Below, in pieces: positions 37,583 to 44,719 of a DNA stretch of 64,000 bases. Within the stretch, counting starts at the first letter, position 1, and every line of letters starts with the position of its first letter. The position numbers and the translations under genes were made by a program. The notes below the pieces were generated by a model, which saw nothing but the letters and a program-made list of their open reading frames with translations, was not told where the DNA came from and did not search any database. This DNA is from Telluria aromaticivorans (GTDB taxonomy: Bacteria > Pseudomonadota > Gammaproteobacteria > Burkholderiales > Burkholderiaceae_D): positions 62,001 through 126,000 of the forward strand of contig NZ_JABAIV010000005.1 of assembly GCF_013003915.1 (NCBI RefSeq), written 5' to 3'.

Positions 37583-38711
37583 CGGCACCGGTGGCGACAA
37601 GACCGAAAAGCCCTCAGCGCAAAAGCTCAAGAAAGCGCGCGACGAGGGCCAGGTCGTCCGTTCGCGCGACTTATCAACTGCGGTCGGCATCCTGGTCAGC
37701 CTGAAGATATTCGCCATGATGCTGCCGGGTTACCTGGAGTCGTTCCGGCTGCTGTTCCGGATGGTCTACGTTCCGCTGGGCGAGGCGGGCGCGATCGAGA
37801 ATGCGATGTCGGTGGTGTTCAGCGACGCCTTGCTGCTCTTGATAAAAATGGTGCTGCCGCTGGCAGTGATCCCGTTTGCGATCATCGTGGCCGGCATGAT
37901 CCCGGGCGGCTTCATCGCTTCAGGCAAGAACATGGCGCCGAAATTCAGCCGCCTCAGCCCCATGACCAACCTGGGCAACCTGTTCACGCAAAAGCACTGG
38001 GTGGGATTCGTCACCTCGGCAGCGAAGGCGGTGGTGCTGGGTTTCGTGCTGGTGCACGTGTGCCGCTCGAGCATGAAGGCGTATGTGGAACTGCAGCGCA
38101 TGCCGCTGCCGGACGCGCTGGCCGGCGGCAGCGCGCTGATGCTCGATGGGCTGATGGCCCTGGTGACCGTATTCATCGTTTTCGCGCTGCTGGACGTGCC
38201 GGTGCAGGCCTTCATGTTCACGAAAAACCAGCGCATGAGCAAGCAGGAGATGAAGGAAGAGCACAAGAGCAGCGAAGGCCGGCCCGAAGTGAAGCAGCGC
38301 ATCCGCCAGCTGCAGAACCAGCTGGCCCAGCGCAGCGTGCGCAAGAGCGTGCCGACGGCGGACGTCATCATCGTCAACCCGGAGCACTACGCGGTGGCGC
38401 TCAAGTACGATACCAACCGCGCCGAGGCGCCCTACGTGGTGGCCAAGGGCGTCGACGAGATGGCGCTGTACATCCGCCGCGTCGCTCTTGAGCACAAGAT
38501 CGAAACGATTTCGCTGCCGCCGCTGGCGCGCGCGATCTATAACACCAGCCAGGTGCAGCAGCAGATTCCGGCGCAGCTGTACCAGGCCGTATCGCAGGTA
38601 TTGAATTACGTCCTACAACTGAATGCGTTCCGTGCAGGCCGGCGCCCCGCGCCCCCACGGTTCCCCAACGAGGTGGTCGTTCCACCTCACCTGAGCGAGG
38701 TTCCCGCATGA
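37572..38711 (+). CDS. flhB: Flagellar export switch protein FlhB
   Basis: FlhB controls the order of export and is cleaved by itself at a conserved Asn-Pro bond. The 379 residues have the N-terminal DKTEKPSAQKLKKARDEGQV, four membrane segments (about 35-215), and the cytoplasmic domain with the cleavage site VIIVNPEHYAVALKY near 263-277. Here the motif is NPEH where most FlhB have NPTH; cleavage depends on Asn-Pro, so it should still work. The start lies inside the fliR end and the stop overlaps flhA by four bases (ATGA). Confidence 0.96.
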   Translation: MADSGTGGDKTEKPSAQKLKKARDEGQVVRSRDLSTAVGILVSLKIFAMMLPGYLESFRLLFRMVYVPLGEAGAIENAMSVVFSDALLLLIKMVLPLAVIPFAIIVAGMIPGGFIASGKNMAPKFSRLSPMTNLGNLFTQKHWVGFVTSAAKAVVLGFVLVHVCRSSMKAYVELQRMPLPDALAGGSALMLDGLMALVTVFIVFALLDVPVQAFMFTKNQRMSKQEMKEEHKSSEGRPEVKQRIRQLQNQLAQRSVRKSVPTADVIIVNPEHYAVALKYDTNRAEAPYVVAKGVDEMALYIRRVALEHKIETISLPPLARAIYNTSQVQQQIPAQLYQAVSQVLNYVLQLNAFRAGRRPAPPRFPNEVVVPPHLSEVPA

Positions 38712-40801
38712 ATGCCCTGAAAAACTTCCTGATTGAGCTGCGACGCCACAAGTTCGCCGGCCCGGTCTTCCTGATCGCACTGCTGGCGATGATCATGCTG
38801 CCGCTGCCGCCGGTGCTGCTGGACATCCTGTTCACCTTCAACATCGTGCTGGCGCTGATCGTGATCCTGGTGTCGGTGACGGCCAAGCGTCCGCTCGACT
38901 TCTCGGTATTCCCGACCGTGATCCTGGGCACCACGCTGATGCGCCTGGCGCTGAACGTGGCCTCGACCCGCGTGGTCCTGCTCAACGGCCACGAAGGCAC
39001 GGCGGCGGCCGGCCACGTGATCGAGGCCTTCGGCAATGTCGTCATCGGCGGCAATTTCGTGGTCGGCCTGGTGGTGTTCGTGATCCTCATGATCATCAAC
39101 TTCGTGGTCGTGACCAAGGGCGCGGAGCGCATCTCCGAAGTGTCGGCGCGCTTCACCCTCGACGCGCTGCCGGGCAAGCAGATGGCGATCGACGCCGACC
39201 TGAATGCGGGCCTGATCAACCAGGAGCAGGCCGTCATCCGCCGCAAGGACGTGGCGGCCGAAGCCGACTTCTACGGCGCCATGGACGGCGCATCGAAATT
39301 CGTGCGCGGCGATGCGGTCGCCTCGATCCTGATCCTGATCATCAACCTGGTCGGCGGTATCGCGATCGGCTCGCTGATGCACGACCTGCCCCTTGGCGAG
39401 TCGTTCAAGGTCTATGCGCTGCTGACCATCGGTGACGGCCTGGTGGGCCAGATCCCGGCGCTGCTGCTGTCGGCCGCCGCCGCGATCCTGGTAACCCGCA
39501 TCGGCGAATCGGGCGACTTCGAACAGCAGGTCAGCGGCCAGCTGCTGGCCCAGCCGGCGGTGCTGTACTCGGCCGCGGGCGTGATGATCGTGCTGGCGCT
39601 GGTGCCGGGCATGCCGAAGCTGCCGTTCTTCGCCTTCGCGGGCGCCCTGATCTATGTCGGCTGGCGCCTGAACCAGCGCGTTGCGCCACCGGATACCAAG
39701 AACGTGGCCGCGATCGAGGCGGCGCTGCGCGACGAGCGCGCGCCGGAACTCGACTGGCAGGCGCTGCCCGTGGTGCAGCCGGTCTCGGTCTCGGTCGGCT
39801 ACAAGCTGGTCGGCATGATCGACCGCGCCCAGGGCGAGCCGCTGACCAAGCGCATCAAGGGCGTGCGCCAGAGTTTGTCGGAACAGATGGGCATGCTGCT
39901 GCCGTCCATCGGCGTGCGCGACGACCTGGCGCTGCGCCCTTCGCAATACGCGATCAGCCTGTCGGGCACCGTGGTGGCCGAAGCCGAAGTCATGCCCGAG
40001 CACCTGATGGCGATCCCGTCGCCGAGCGTGTACGGCGAGATCGACGGCATCCCCGGCATCGAGCCGGCCTACGGCATGGCGATCACCTGGATCACGCCGG
40101 ACCAGAAGGGCCATGCGCTGGGCCTGGGCTACCAGGTGGTCGAGGTGCCGAGCGCCATCGCCACCCACACCTCGAAGGTGGTGCGCGAATACCTGCACGA
40201 GCTGTTCCGCCACGAAGACGTGCCGGCGATTATCGAGCGCCTCACTGCGCTGTCGCCGAAGCTGGCCGGCGCGCTGGAAAAGGCGCTGACCCATACCCAG
40301 CTGCTGCGCGTGTTCCGCGTGCTGCTCGGTGAAGGCGTGTCGCTCAAGGACATCGTGGTGGTCGCCACCACGCTGCTGGACAGCTCGGAAACCACCAAGG
40401 ACCCGATCCTGCTGGCGGCCGAAGTGCGCTGCGCGCTGCGCCGCCAGATCGTCTCGAGCATGTATGGCAAGAAGAAGGACATGCCGGCGTTTAACCTGTC
40501 GGCCGAGCTGGAAAACATGCTGCTCGGTTCCCTGAACCAGGCGCGCCAGAACGGCGGCGGCAAGGTCGCCCTCGACAACTACCCGATCGACCCGCAACTG
40601 CTGTCGCAACTGCAGATCAACATGCCGGTGGCGCGCGAGCAGATGAAGGGGCAGCACACGCCGCCGCTGCTGCTGGTGCTGCCGCAGGTGCGTCCGCTGC
40701 TGGCGCGCTATGCGAGATTGTTCGCGCCGGGCCTGCACGTCCTGTCGTATAACGAAATCCCGGAAAACCACGACGTGTCGATCGTCGGCACGGTCGGTTA
40801 A
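38708..40801 (+). CDS. flhA: Flagellar export gate protein FlhA
   Basis: FlhA forms the nonameric export ring and receives chaperone-substrate complexes. The 697 residues have about eight membrane segments in the first 330. The FHIPEP region (PTVILGTTLMRLALNVASTR, VVFVILMIINFVVVTKGAER and RFTLDALPGKQMAIDADLNA) lies near 80-170. The cytoplasmic domain ends PALLVLPQVRPLLARYARL-like. It is the last export gene, followed after 45 bases by the sugar aminotransferase on the same strand. Confidence 0.97.
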   Translation: MNALKNFLIELRRHKFAGPVFLIALLAMIMLPLPPVLLDILFTFNIVLALIVILVSVTAKRPLDFSVFPTVILGTTLMRLALNVASTRVVLLNGHEGTAAAGHVIEAFGNVVIGGNFVVGLVVFVILMIINFVVVTKGAERISEVSARFTLDALPGKQMAIDADLNAGLINQEQAVIRRKDVAAEADFYGAMDGASKFVRGDAVASILILIINLVGGIAIGSLMHDLPLGESFKVYALLTIGDGLVGQIPALLLSAAAAILVTRIGESGDFEQQVSGQLLAQPAVLYSAAGVMIVLALVPGMPKLPFFAFAGALIYVGWRLNQRVAPPDTKNVAAIEAALRDERAPELDWQALPVVQPVSVSVGYKLVGMIDRAQGEPLTKRIKGVRQSLSEQMGMLLPSIGVRDDLALRPSQYAISLSGTVVAEAEVMPEHLMAIPSPSVYGEIDGIPGIEPAYGMAITWITPDQKGHALGLGYQVVEVPSAIATHTSKVVREYLHELFRHEDVPAIIERLTALSPKLAGALEKALTHTQLLRVFRVLLGEGVSLKDIVVVATTLLDSSETTKDPILLAAEVRCALRRQIVSSMYGKKKDMPAFNLSAELENMLLGSLNQARQNGGGKVALDNYPIDPQLLSQLQINMPVAREQMKGQHTPPLLLVLPQVRPLLARYARLFAPGLHVLSYNEIPENHDVSIVGTVG

Positions 40802-40845
40802 GCCGCAGCCAGCCTGACGCTTTCATTCATCGGGACAGACCCATC

Positions 40846-41997
40846 ATGAGCAACCGCAAGCCGATCTACGTTACCCAGCCCCAGATGCCGCCGCTGGAAG
40901 ATTTCTATCCCTATCTCGAACAGATCTGGGAAAACCGGATCCTGACCAACGGCGGCCCTTTCCACCAGCAGCTGGAAGCGGCACTGTGCGACTACCTGGG
41001 CGTGGAATACCTCTCGCTGTTCTCCAACGGGACGCTGGCGCTGGTGACCGCGCTGCAGGCCCTGCGGGTCACGGGCGAAGTCATCACCACGCCGTACTCC
41101 TTCGTGGCGACCGCCCACTCGCTGCTGTGGAACGGGATCAAGCCGGTATTCGCCGACGTCGACCCGGTGACCCTGAACCTCGATCCGCAGAAGATCGAGG
41201 CGGCGATCACGCCGCAGACCACCGCCATCATGCCGGTGCATTGCTACGGCCACCCATGCGATGTCGAGGCGATCCAGCGCATTGCGGACAACTACAACCT
41301 GAAGGTGATCTACGACGCCGCGCATGCCTTCGGCGTACGCGATGCAAAGGGAAGCATCCTGCGCCATGGCGATTTGTCGGTGCTGAGCTTCCACGCGACC
41401 AAGGTATTCAATACCTTCGAAGGCGGCGCGATCATCTGTCCCGACGCCCGCACCAAGCAGCGCATCGACCACCTGAAGAACTTCGGCTTCGTCGACGAAT
41501 TGACGGTGGTCGCGCCCGGCATCAACGGCAAGATGAGCGAAATTAATGCTGCGTTCGGGATGCTGCAGCTGAAGGGCATCGACGGGGCGATCGCACGGCG
41601 CAAGGAAATCGATGCGCGCTACCGCGCCCTGCTGGCCGGCGTCGACGGCATCGACTGCCATGCGCAGGCGCTCGACGCGGGCGCAAATGACTCTTCGAAT
41701 TACTCATCGAACTACTCCTACTTCCCGATCCTGGTCGGCCCGGACTACCCGCTGAGCCGGGACGCCTTATACGAGAAGCTGAAGGGGGAGGGCGTGTTCG
41801 CACGCCGTTACTTCTATCCGCTGATTTCGGATTTCCCGATGTACCGCGGCCTCCCGTCGGCACGGCGCGACAACCTCGGGGCCGCCGCCACCGCGTCAAG
41901 CAGGGTCTTGTGCCTGCCGATGTACCCGGAGCTCGCGCAGGCCGATATCGAACGCATCGCCGGGCTCATTGCCGACCAGCGCCGCCTGCCGGCCTGA
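40846..41997 (+). CDS. DegT/DnrJ/EryC1-family PLP sugar aminotransferase (VioA-like)
   Basis: Family members add an amino group to nucleotide-linked keto sugars. The 383 residues show the fold-type I pattern: NGTLALVTALQAL near 63-75, TTPYSFVATAHSLLWNGIKP, the cofactor Asp/Ala motif VIYDAAHAFGV near 155-165, and the catalytic Lys in SFHATKVFNTFEGG near 186. It resembles the VioA subgroup that makes dTDP-4-amino-4,6-dideoxyglucose (viosamine), a sugar found on flagellins of Pseudomonas syringae. It follows flhA by 45 bases and lies next to an acyltransferase, a flagellin and a GT41 enzyme, so flagellin glycan synthesis is the likely role. The exact sugar is not proven. Confidence 0.75.
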   Translation: MSNRKPIYVTQPQMPPLEDFYPYLEQIWENRILTNGGPFHQQLEAALCDYLGVEYLSLFSNGTLALVTALQALRVTGEVITTPYSFVATAHSLLWNGIKPVFADVDPVTLNLDPQKIEAAITPQTTAIMPVHCYGHPCDVEAIQRIADNYNLKVIYDAAHAFGVRDAKGSILRHGDLSVLSFHATKVFNTFEGGAIICPDARTKQRIDHLKNFGFVDELTVVAPGINGKMSEINAAFGMLQLKGIDGAIARRKEIDARYRALLAGVDGIDCHAQALDAGANDSSNYSSNYSYFPILVGPDYPLSRDALYEKLKGEGVFARRYFYPLISDFPMYRGLPSARRDNLGAAATASSRVLCLPMYPELAQADIERIAGLIADQRRLPA

Positions 41998-42012
41998 CGG
42001 ACGTTCCGGCGC

Positions 42013-42645
42013 TCAGCAGCCCTTATTGGCCAGCAGGGCCTGTTCGAGTTCCAGCAGGGCGCGGCTGCGCGCTTTCAGCCTCCTGGCCGGCGCGCCCGCG
42101 TATATCCCCCATGCCTCGAGCGGGCGCAGGACCAGCGACAGTGCGCCGACCGCGCTGCCCTCTCCGATGTTCGCGCCCGGCAGGATCACGCTGCCCGAGC
42201 CGACGATGACATGCCTGCCCAGCGCGACCGGCGCCTTCGTGAGCTTGAGGTAGGCGGGGGGAACCGTGGGGTTGGTCAGCGCCTCGCCCGAATAGTCGTC
42301 GCTGCTCGAATAGATGCGCACGCCCTGCGACAGGTTGGCGAAGTCTCCCAGCGTGATGCCGCCGGCGCAGCCGAGATAGCTGCCGCCACCGATGTGGATG
42401 TAGTCGCCCACCACCAGGGAACCGGAATGCGCCGCCAGCACGACGCCGCCGTCGATGCGGACGTTGTTCCCGATCGAGATATTCTCCAGGCCGATGATGG
42501 TGGCGTTTTTGGCGATCATCACGTTCTCGCCGACCTGCCCGAATCCGAATTGCCTGAGCTCTTCGCTGCGGTAATAGCCCGGGTTGAACGGATTCGGGAG
42601 AGGGGAGGGATGCGCCACGGTGTGTCTCGCTTCAGCTTGTTGCAA
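42013..42645 (-). CDS. Left-handed beta-helix (hexapeptide repeat) acyltransferase
   Basis: The protein has hexapeptide repeats throughout residues 35-185 (VGENVMIAKNATIIGLENIS, IGNNVRIDGGVVLAAHSGSL, IGGGSYLGCAGGITLGDFAN, and GRHVIVGSGSVILPGANIGE). Such enzymes transfer acetyl or similar groups to sugars from acyl-CoA. The start is uncertain: TTG 42645 gives 210 residues and overlaps the stop of the upstream gene; GTG 42618 gives 201. It is convergent with the aminotransferase (15 bases between stops). The context suggests N-acylation of the amino sugar made there, possibly for the flagellin glycan. Confidence 0.75.
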   Translation of the reverse strand: MQQAEARHTVAHPSPLPNPFNPGYYRSEELRQFGFGQVGENVMIAKNATIIGLENISIGNNVRIDGGVVLAAHSGSLVVGDYIHIGGGSYLGCAGGITLGDFANLSQGVRIYSSSDDYSGEALTNPTVPPAYLKLTKAPVALGRHVIVGSGSVILPGANIGEGSAVGALSLVLRPLEAWGIYAGAPARRLKARSRALLELEQALLANKGC

Positions 42646-43537
42646 GGTTTTCCATTGTACGTCCAGCGTCCGCGGCGGGCTGCGCTTCCTGCGCTTCCGG
42701 CGCTTCGGGGCGCTCCGGTTCGCGCGGAAGCAGCAGCGCCATTTCCGCCAGTGCGCGGAATACCGGCAGGCTCAGTGCGGTCGAGGCGTCGCCCGCCGCC
42801 ATCGCGGCGTGCACATTCCCCGCCGGGAGCGAATCGCGGAAGCGCCAGCGGACTACCTGCAGCCCGGATACGGCCACGGCTTTCTCGAGTTGCGGCCGCA
42901 GCGCGCGCAGGCGCGCCAAAGGCCCGGCGCCTTGCGCGCACAATTCCAGCGCGATCCCGCCCGGCACCGGTTCGACCTGCACCACCACGCGGGTGCCGTC
43001 CGGCAGGCTCAATTCCAGGCGCAGGCCGAAGCGGGCGCGCTTGCGGCGCCCCGGCGGCGCATCTTCGCGCTCGGCCACGACTTCGAGATGGTGGGCCAGC
43101 GCGTTGCCCGCGTGGACGGTGAAGCGCCAGGCGTCGGCGGCGAGCAGGTGGGCCTGCGGCTGGTTGAGCACTTGCCCCTGCTGGCCGGCCGCGAGCTGCA
43201 ACGGAGGCATGGCGCCGGCACGCGCCTGCAGGTCGCGGCGCGCCTGCAGGTCGCCATAGGTGCGCACCATCGCGCGCCAGCTGGAAGCGAGCGCGCGGCC
43301 GTCCAGGGCCGGGTAGGCCATGTGGCGCGCCAGGAACACCTGGTCCGGGCGCAGCGCGGCCGCGTCGTCCATGGCGGTGGCAGGATTGGCGGCGGCAGCC
43401 TGCGGTTGCGACACCGGCAGGGCCAGTTCGGCCTCGGCCAGGGCGGCGATGGCGGCGGGCATGACCCCGAGCTCGCCGTGGCGCACGGGTTGCGCTGCTG
43501 GAAGGATCGCGGGAATGAGCGGGACGATGCTGACCAT
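42632..43537 (-). CDS. FliK-like protein beside the flagellin gene
   Basis: From the ATG at 43537 it has 301 residues; a longer frame begins with TTG inside the fliC terminator and is unlikely. I do not recognise a named ortholog. Residues about 170-250 resemble the C-terminal FliK (Flg_hook) domain: FGLRLELSLPDGTRVVVQVE, PVPGGIALELCAQGAGPLAR and LRALRPQLEKAVAVSGLQVV, then a conserved end. The first 150 residues are Ala-rich, as in FliK rulers, but shorter. It lies downstream of fliC across a terminator and is coupled to the acyltransferase (14-base overlap). A role in export or hook/filament control is inference. Confidence 0.5.
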   Translation of the reverse strand: MVSIVPLIPAILPAAQPVRHGELGVMPAAIAALAEAELALPVSQPQAAAANPATAMDDAAALRPDQVFLARHMAYPALDGRALASSWRAMVRTYGDLQARRDLQARAGAMPPLQLAAGQQGQVLNQPQAHLLAADAWRFTVHAGNALAHHLEVVAEREDAPPGRRKRARFGLRLELSLPDGTRVVVQVEPVPGGIALELCAQGAGPLARLRALRPQLEKAVAVSGLQVVRWRFRDSLPAGNVHAAMAAGDASTALSLPVFRALAEMALLLPREPERPEAPEAQEAQPAADAGRTMENLATS

Positions 43538-43582
43538 GGTCGGGAGCAAGTGAGGGAGAGACAAGTATAAGACGGAATAAAG

Positions 43583-43613
43583 AAAGGCCAACCGAAAACT
43601 GCGGCTGGCCTTT
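43583..43613 (-). terminator. Terminator of the flagellin gene
   Basis: On the minus strand AAAGGCCAGCCG and CGGTTGGCCTTT form an 11-bp stem with one mismatch and a 7-base loop, followed by TCTTTATT. It lies 36 bases past the fliC stop. Confidence 0.75.
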
Positions 43614-43649
43614 GGCTACTCCACGCCGGACGAATCCGGAGAAGCTGGA

Positions 43650-44501
43650 TTACTGCAGGAGCGACATGACCATCGACGACATGCTGTTCGACTGCTTCAG
43701 CATGGCGGTGCCGGCTTGCAGCAGCATCTGGCTCGAGGTCATGTTGGCGCTTTCGGTGGCGAAGTCGACGTCCATGATCAGGCCGGCAGCGGCCTTGCTG
43801 TTGGTGCTGATGTTCGAGAGGTTGTTGTACACGTGTTCCAGGCGGTTGGCGGCAGCGCCCAGGCCCGAACGGACCTTGTTGACCGAAGCCAGCGCGGTTT
43901 CCAGGGTGCCGATGGTGGCGTTGGCCGAAGCGGTCAGCTCGGTGCCGACGGCGGTGGTGGCGTACTTGGTGGTGACGGCGGTCACGTCCGACACGACTTG
44001 CGACACGTCGGTGCCCAGGTTGACGGCCATGGTTTCGCTCGACGAGGCGCCGATCTGGAAGGTCATCGACGAAGCGATGGTGCCGCCCACCAGCAGCTTG
44101 GTGCCGCCGAAGGTGGTGTTCTTGAGCACGTTGCCCAGTTCGGTACCCAGTGCGTCGTATTCCGACTGCATGGCGTCCTTGTCGTCAGCGGTCGACGAAG
44201 CATCGGCTGCCTGGGTGGCCAGGTCTTTCATGCGGACCAGCATGTTGCTGACTTCGTCCAGCGCGCCTTCGGCGGTCTGCAGCATCGAGGTCGAGTTCTG
44301 GGTGTTGCGCATGGCAACGGTCATGCCCGAGGTCTGGGCTTTCAGGCGCGATGCGATCTGCAGGCCGGCAGCGTCGTCCATTGCCGAGTTGATGCGGTAG
44401 CCGGTCGACAGGCGGGTCATCGAGGTCGACAGCGAGCTCTGGGTGCGGCTGATCGAGTTTTGTGCGGACAGTGCAGCGTTGTTGGTGTGAAGGCTCAGCA
44501 T
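43650..44501 (-). CDS. fliC: Flagellin (short, lateral-type size)
   Basis: This is the filament subunit. The ATG at 44501 has CAGGAGCTACC before it and gives 283 residues (MLSLHTNNAALSAQNSISRT). The D0/D1 N terminus (about 1-140) includes LSTSMTRLSTGYRINSAMDD and AAGLQIASRLKAQTSGM. The C terminus is RSGLGAAANRLEHVYNNLSN to SMSSMVMSLLQ. Between them lies only a short, Ser/Thr-rich middle, without D2/D3 domains; such Ser/Thr residues are possible O-glycosylation sites. Size matches lateral flagellins (about 285). It is transcribed alone, with a leader motif also found before flgK. Confidence 0.96.
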   Translation of the reverse strand: MLSLHTNNAALSAQNSISRTQSSLSTSMTRLSTGYRINSAMDDAAGLQIASRLKAQTSGMTVAMRNTQNSTSMLQTAEGALDEVSNMLVRMKDLATQAADASSTADDKDAMQSEYDALGTELGNVLKNTTFGGTKLLVGGTIASSMTFQIGASSSETMAVNLGTDVSQVVSDVTAVTTKYATTAVGTELTASANATIGTLETALASVNKVRSGLGAAANRLEHVYNNLSNISTNSKAAAGLIMDVDFATESANMTSSQMLLQAGTAMLKQSNSMSSMVMSLLQ

Positions 44502-44556
44502 GGTAGCTCCTGGTATCGTGAATTCGGTTTCGAGTGCGTCACTCGCTCTCACAAGT

Positions 44557-44588
44557 ACAAGGCGACAGGTTTCACTCCGGCATTAAGT
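44557..44588 (-). promoter_or_regulatory. Leader motif shared by fliC and flgK
   Basis: In fliC sense it reads ACTTAATGCCGG, ten variable bases, then GTCGCCTTGT, as at 13271-13302. 25 of 32 positions agree, and the two blocks are identical. The 3' edge is 55 bases before the fliC ATG. The late genes it precedes are normally under sigma-28, but the usual sigma-28 boxes are not present at the right spacing. Confidence 0.5.
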
Positions 44589-44668
44589 GCCGTGCGGAAA
44601 TTTATTAAAATATTCTTGGCAGCCCATGAAACGATGTCGAACTGCCATGGCCTTGCATGCACAAACGA

Positions 44669-44692
44669 CAACGCCGCCTGGCGGCGGCGTTG
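44669..44692 (-). terminator. Hairpin after the GT41 glycosyltransferase gene
   Basis: CAACGCCGCC and GGCGGCGTTG pair perfectly (10 bp, loop TGGC). It lies 27 bases past the glycosyltransferase stop on the minus strand. The following sequence has only a weak T-run, so termination may be partial. Confidence 0.55.
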
Positions 44693-44719
44693 CAGCTCAA
44701 GCCCCTTTATAGAGAGGGG

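Noticed and set aside
43538..43591. A TTG start at 43591 for the FliK-like protein.
   Set aside because: It lies inside the fliC terminator hairpin; ATG 43537 is more plausible.
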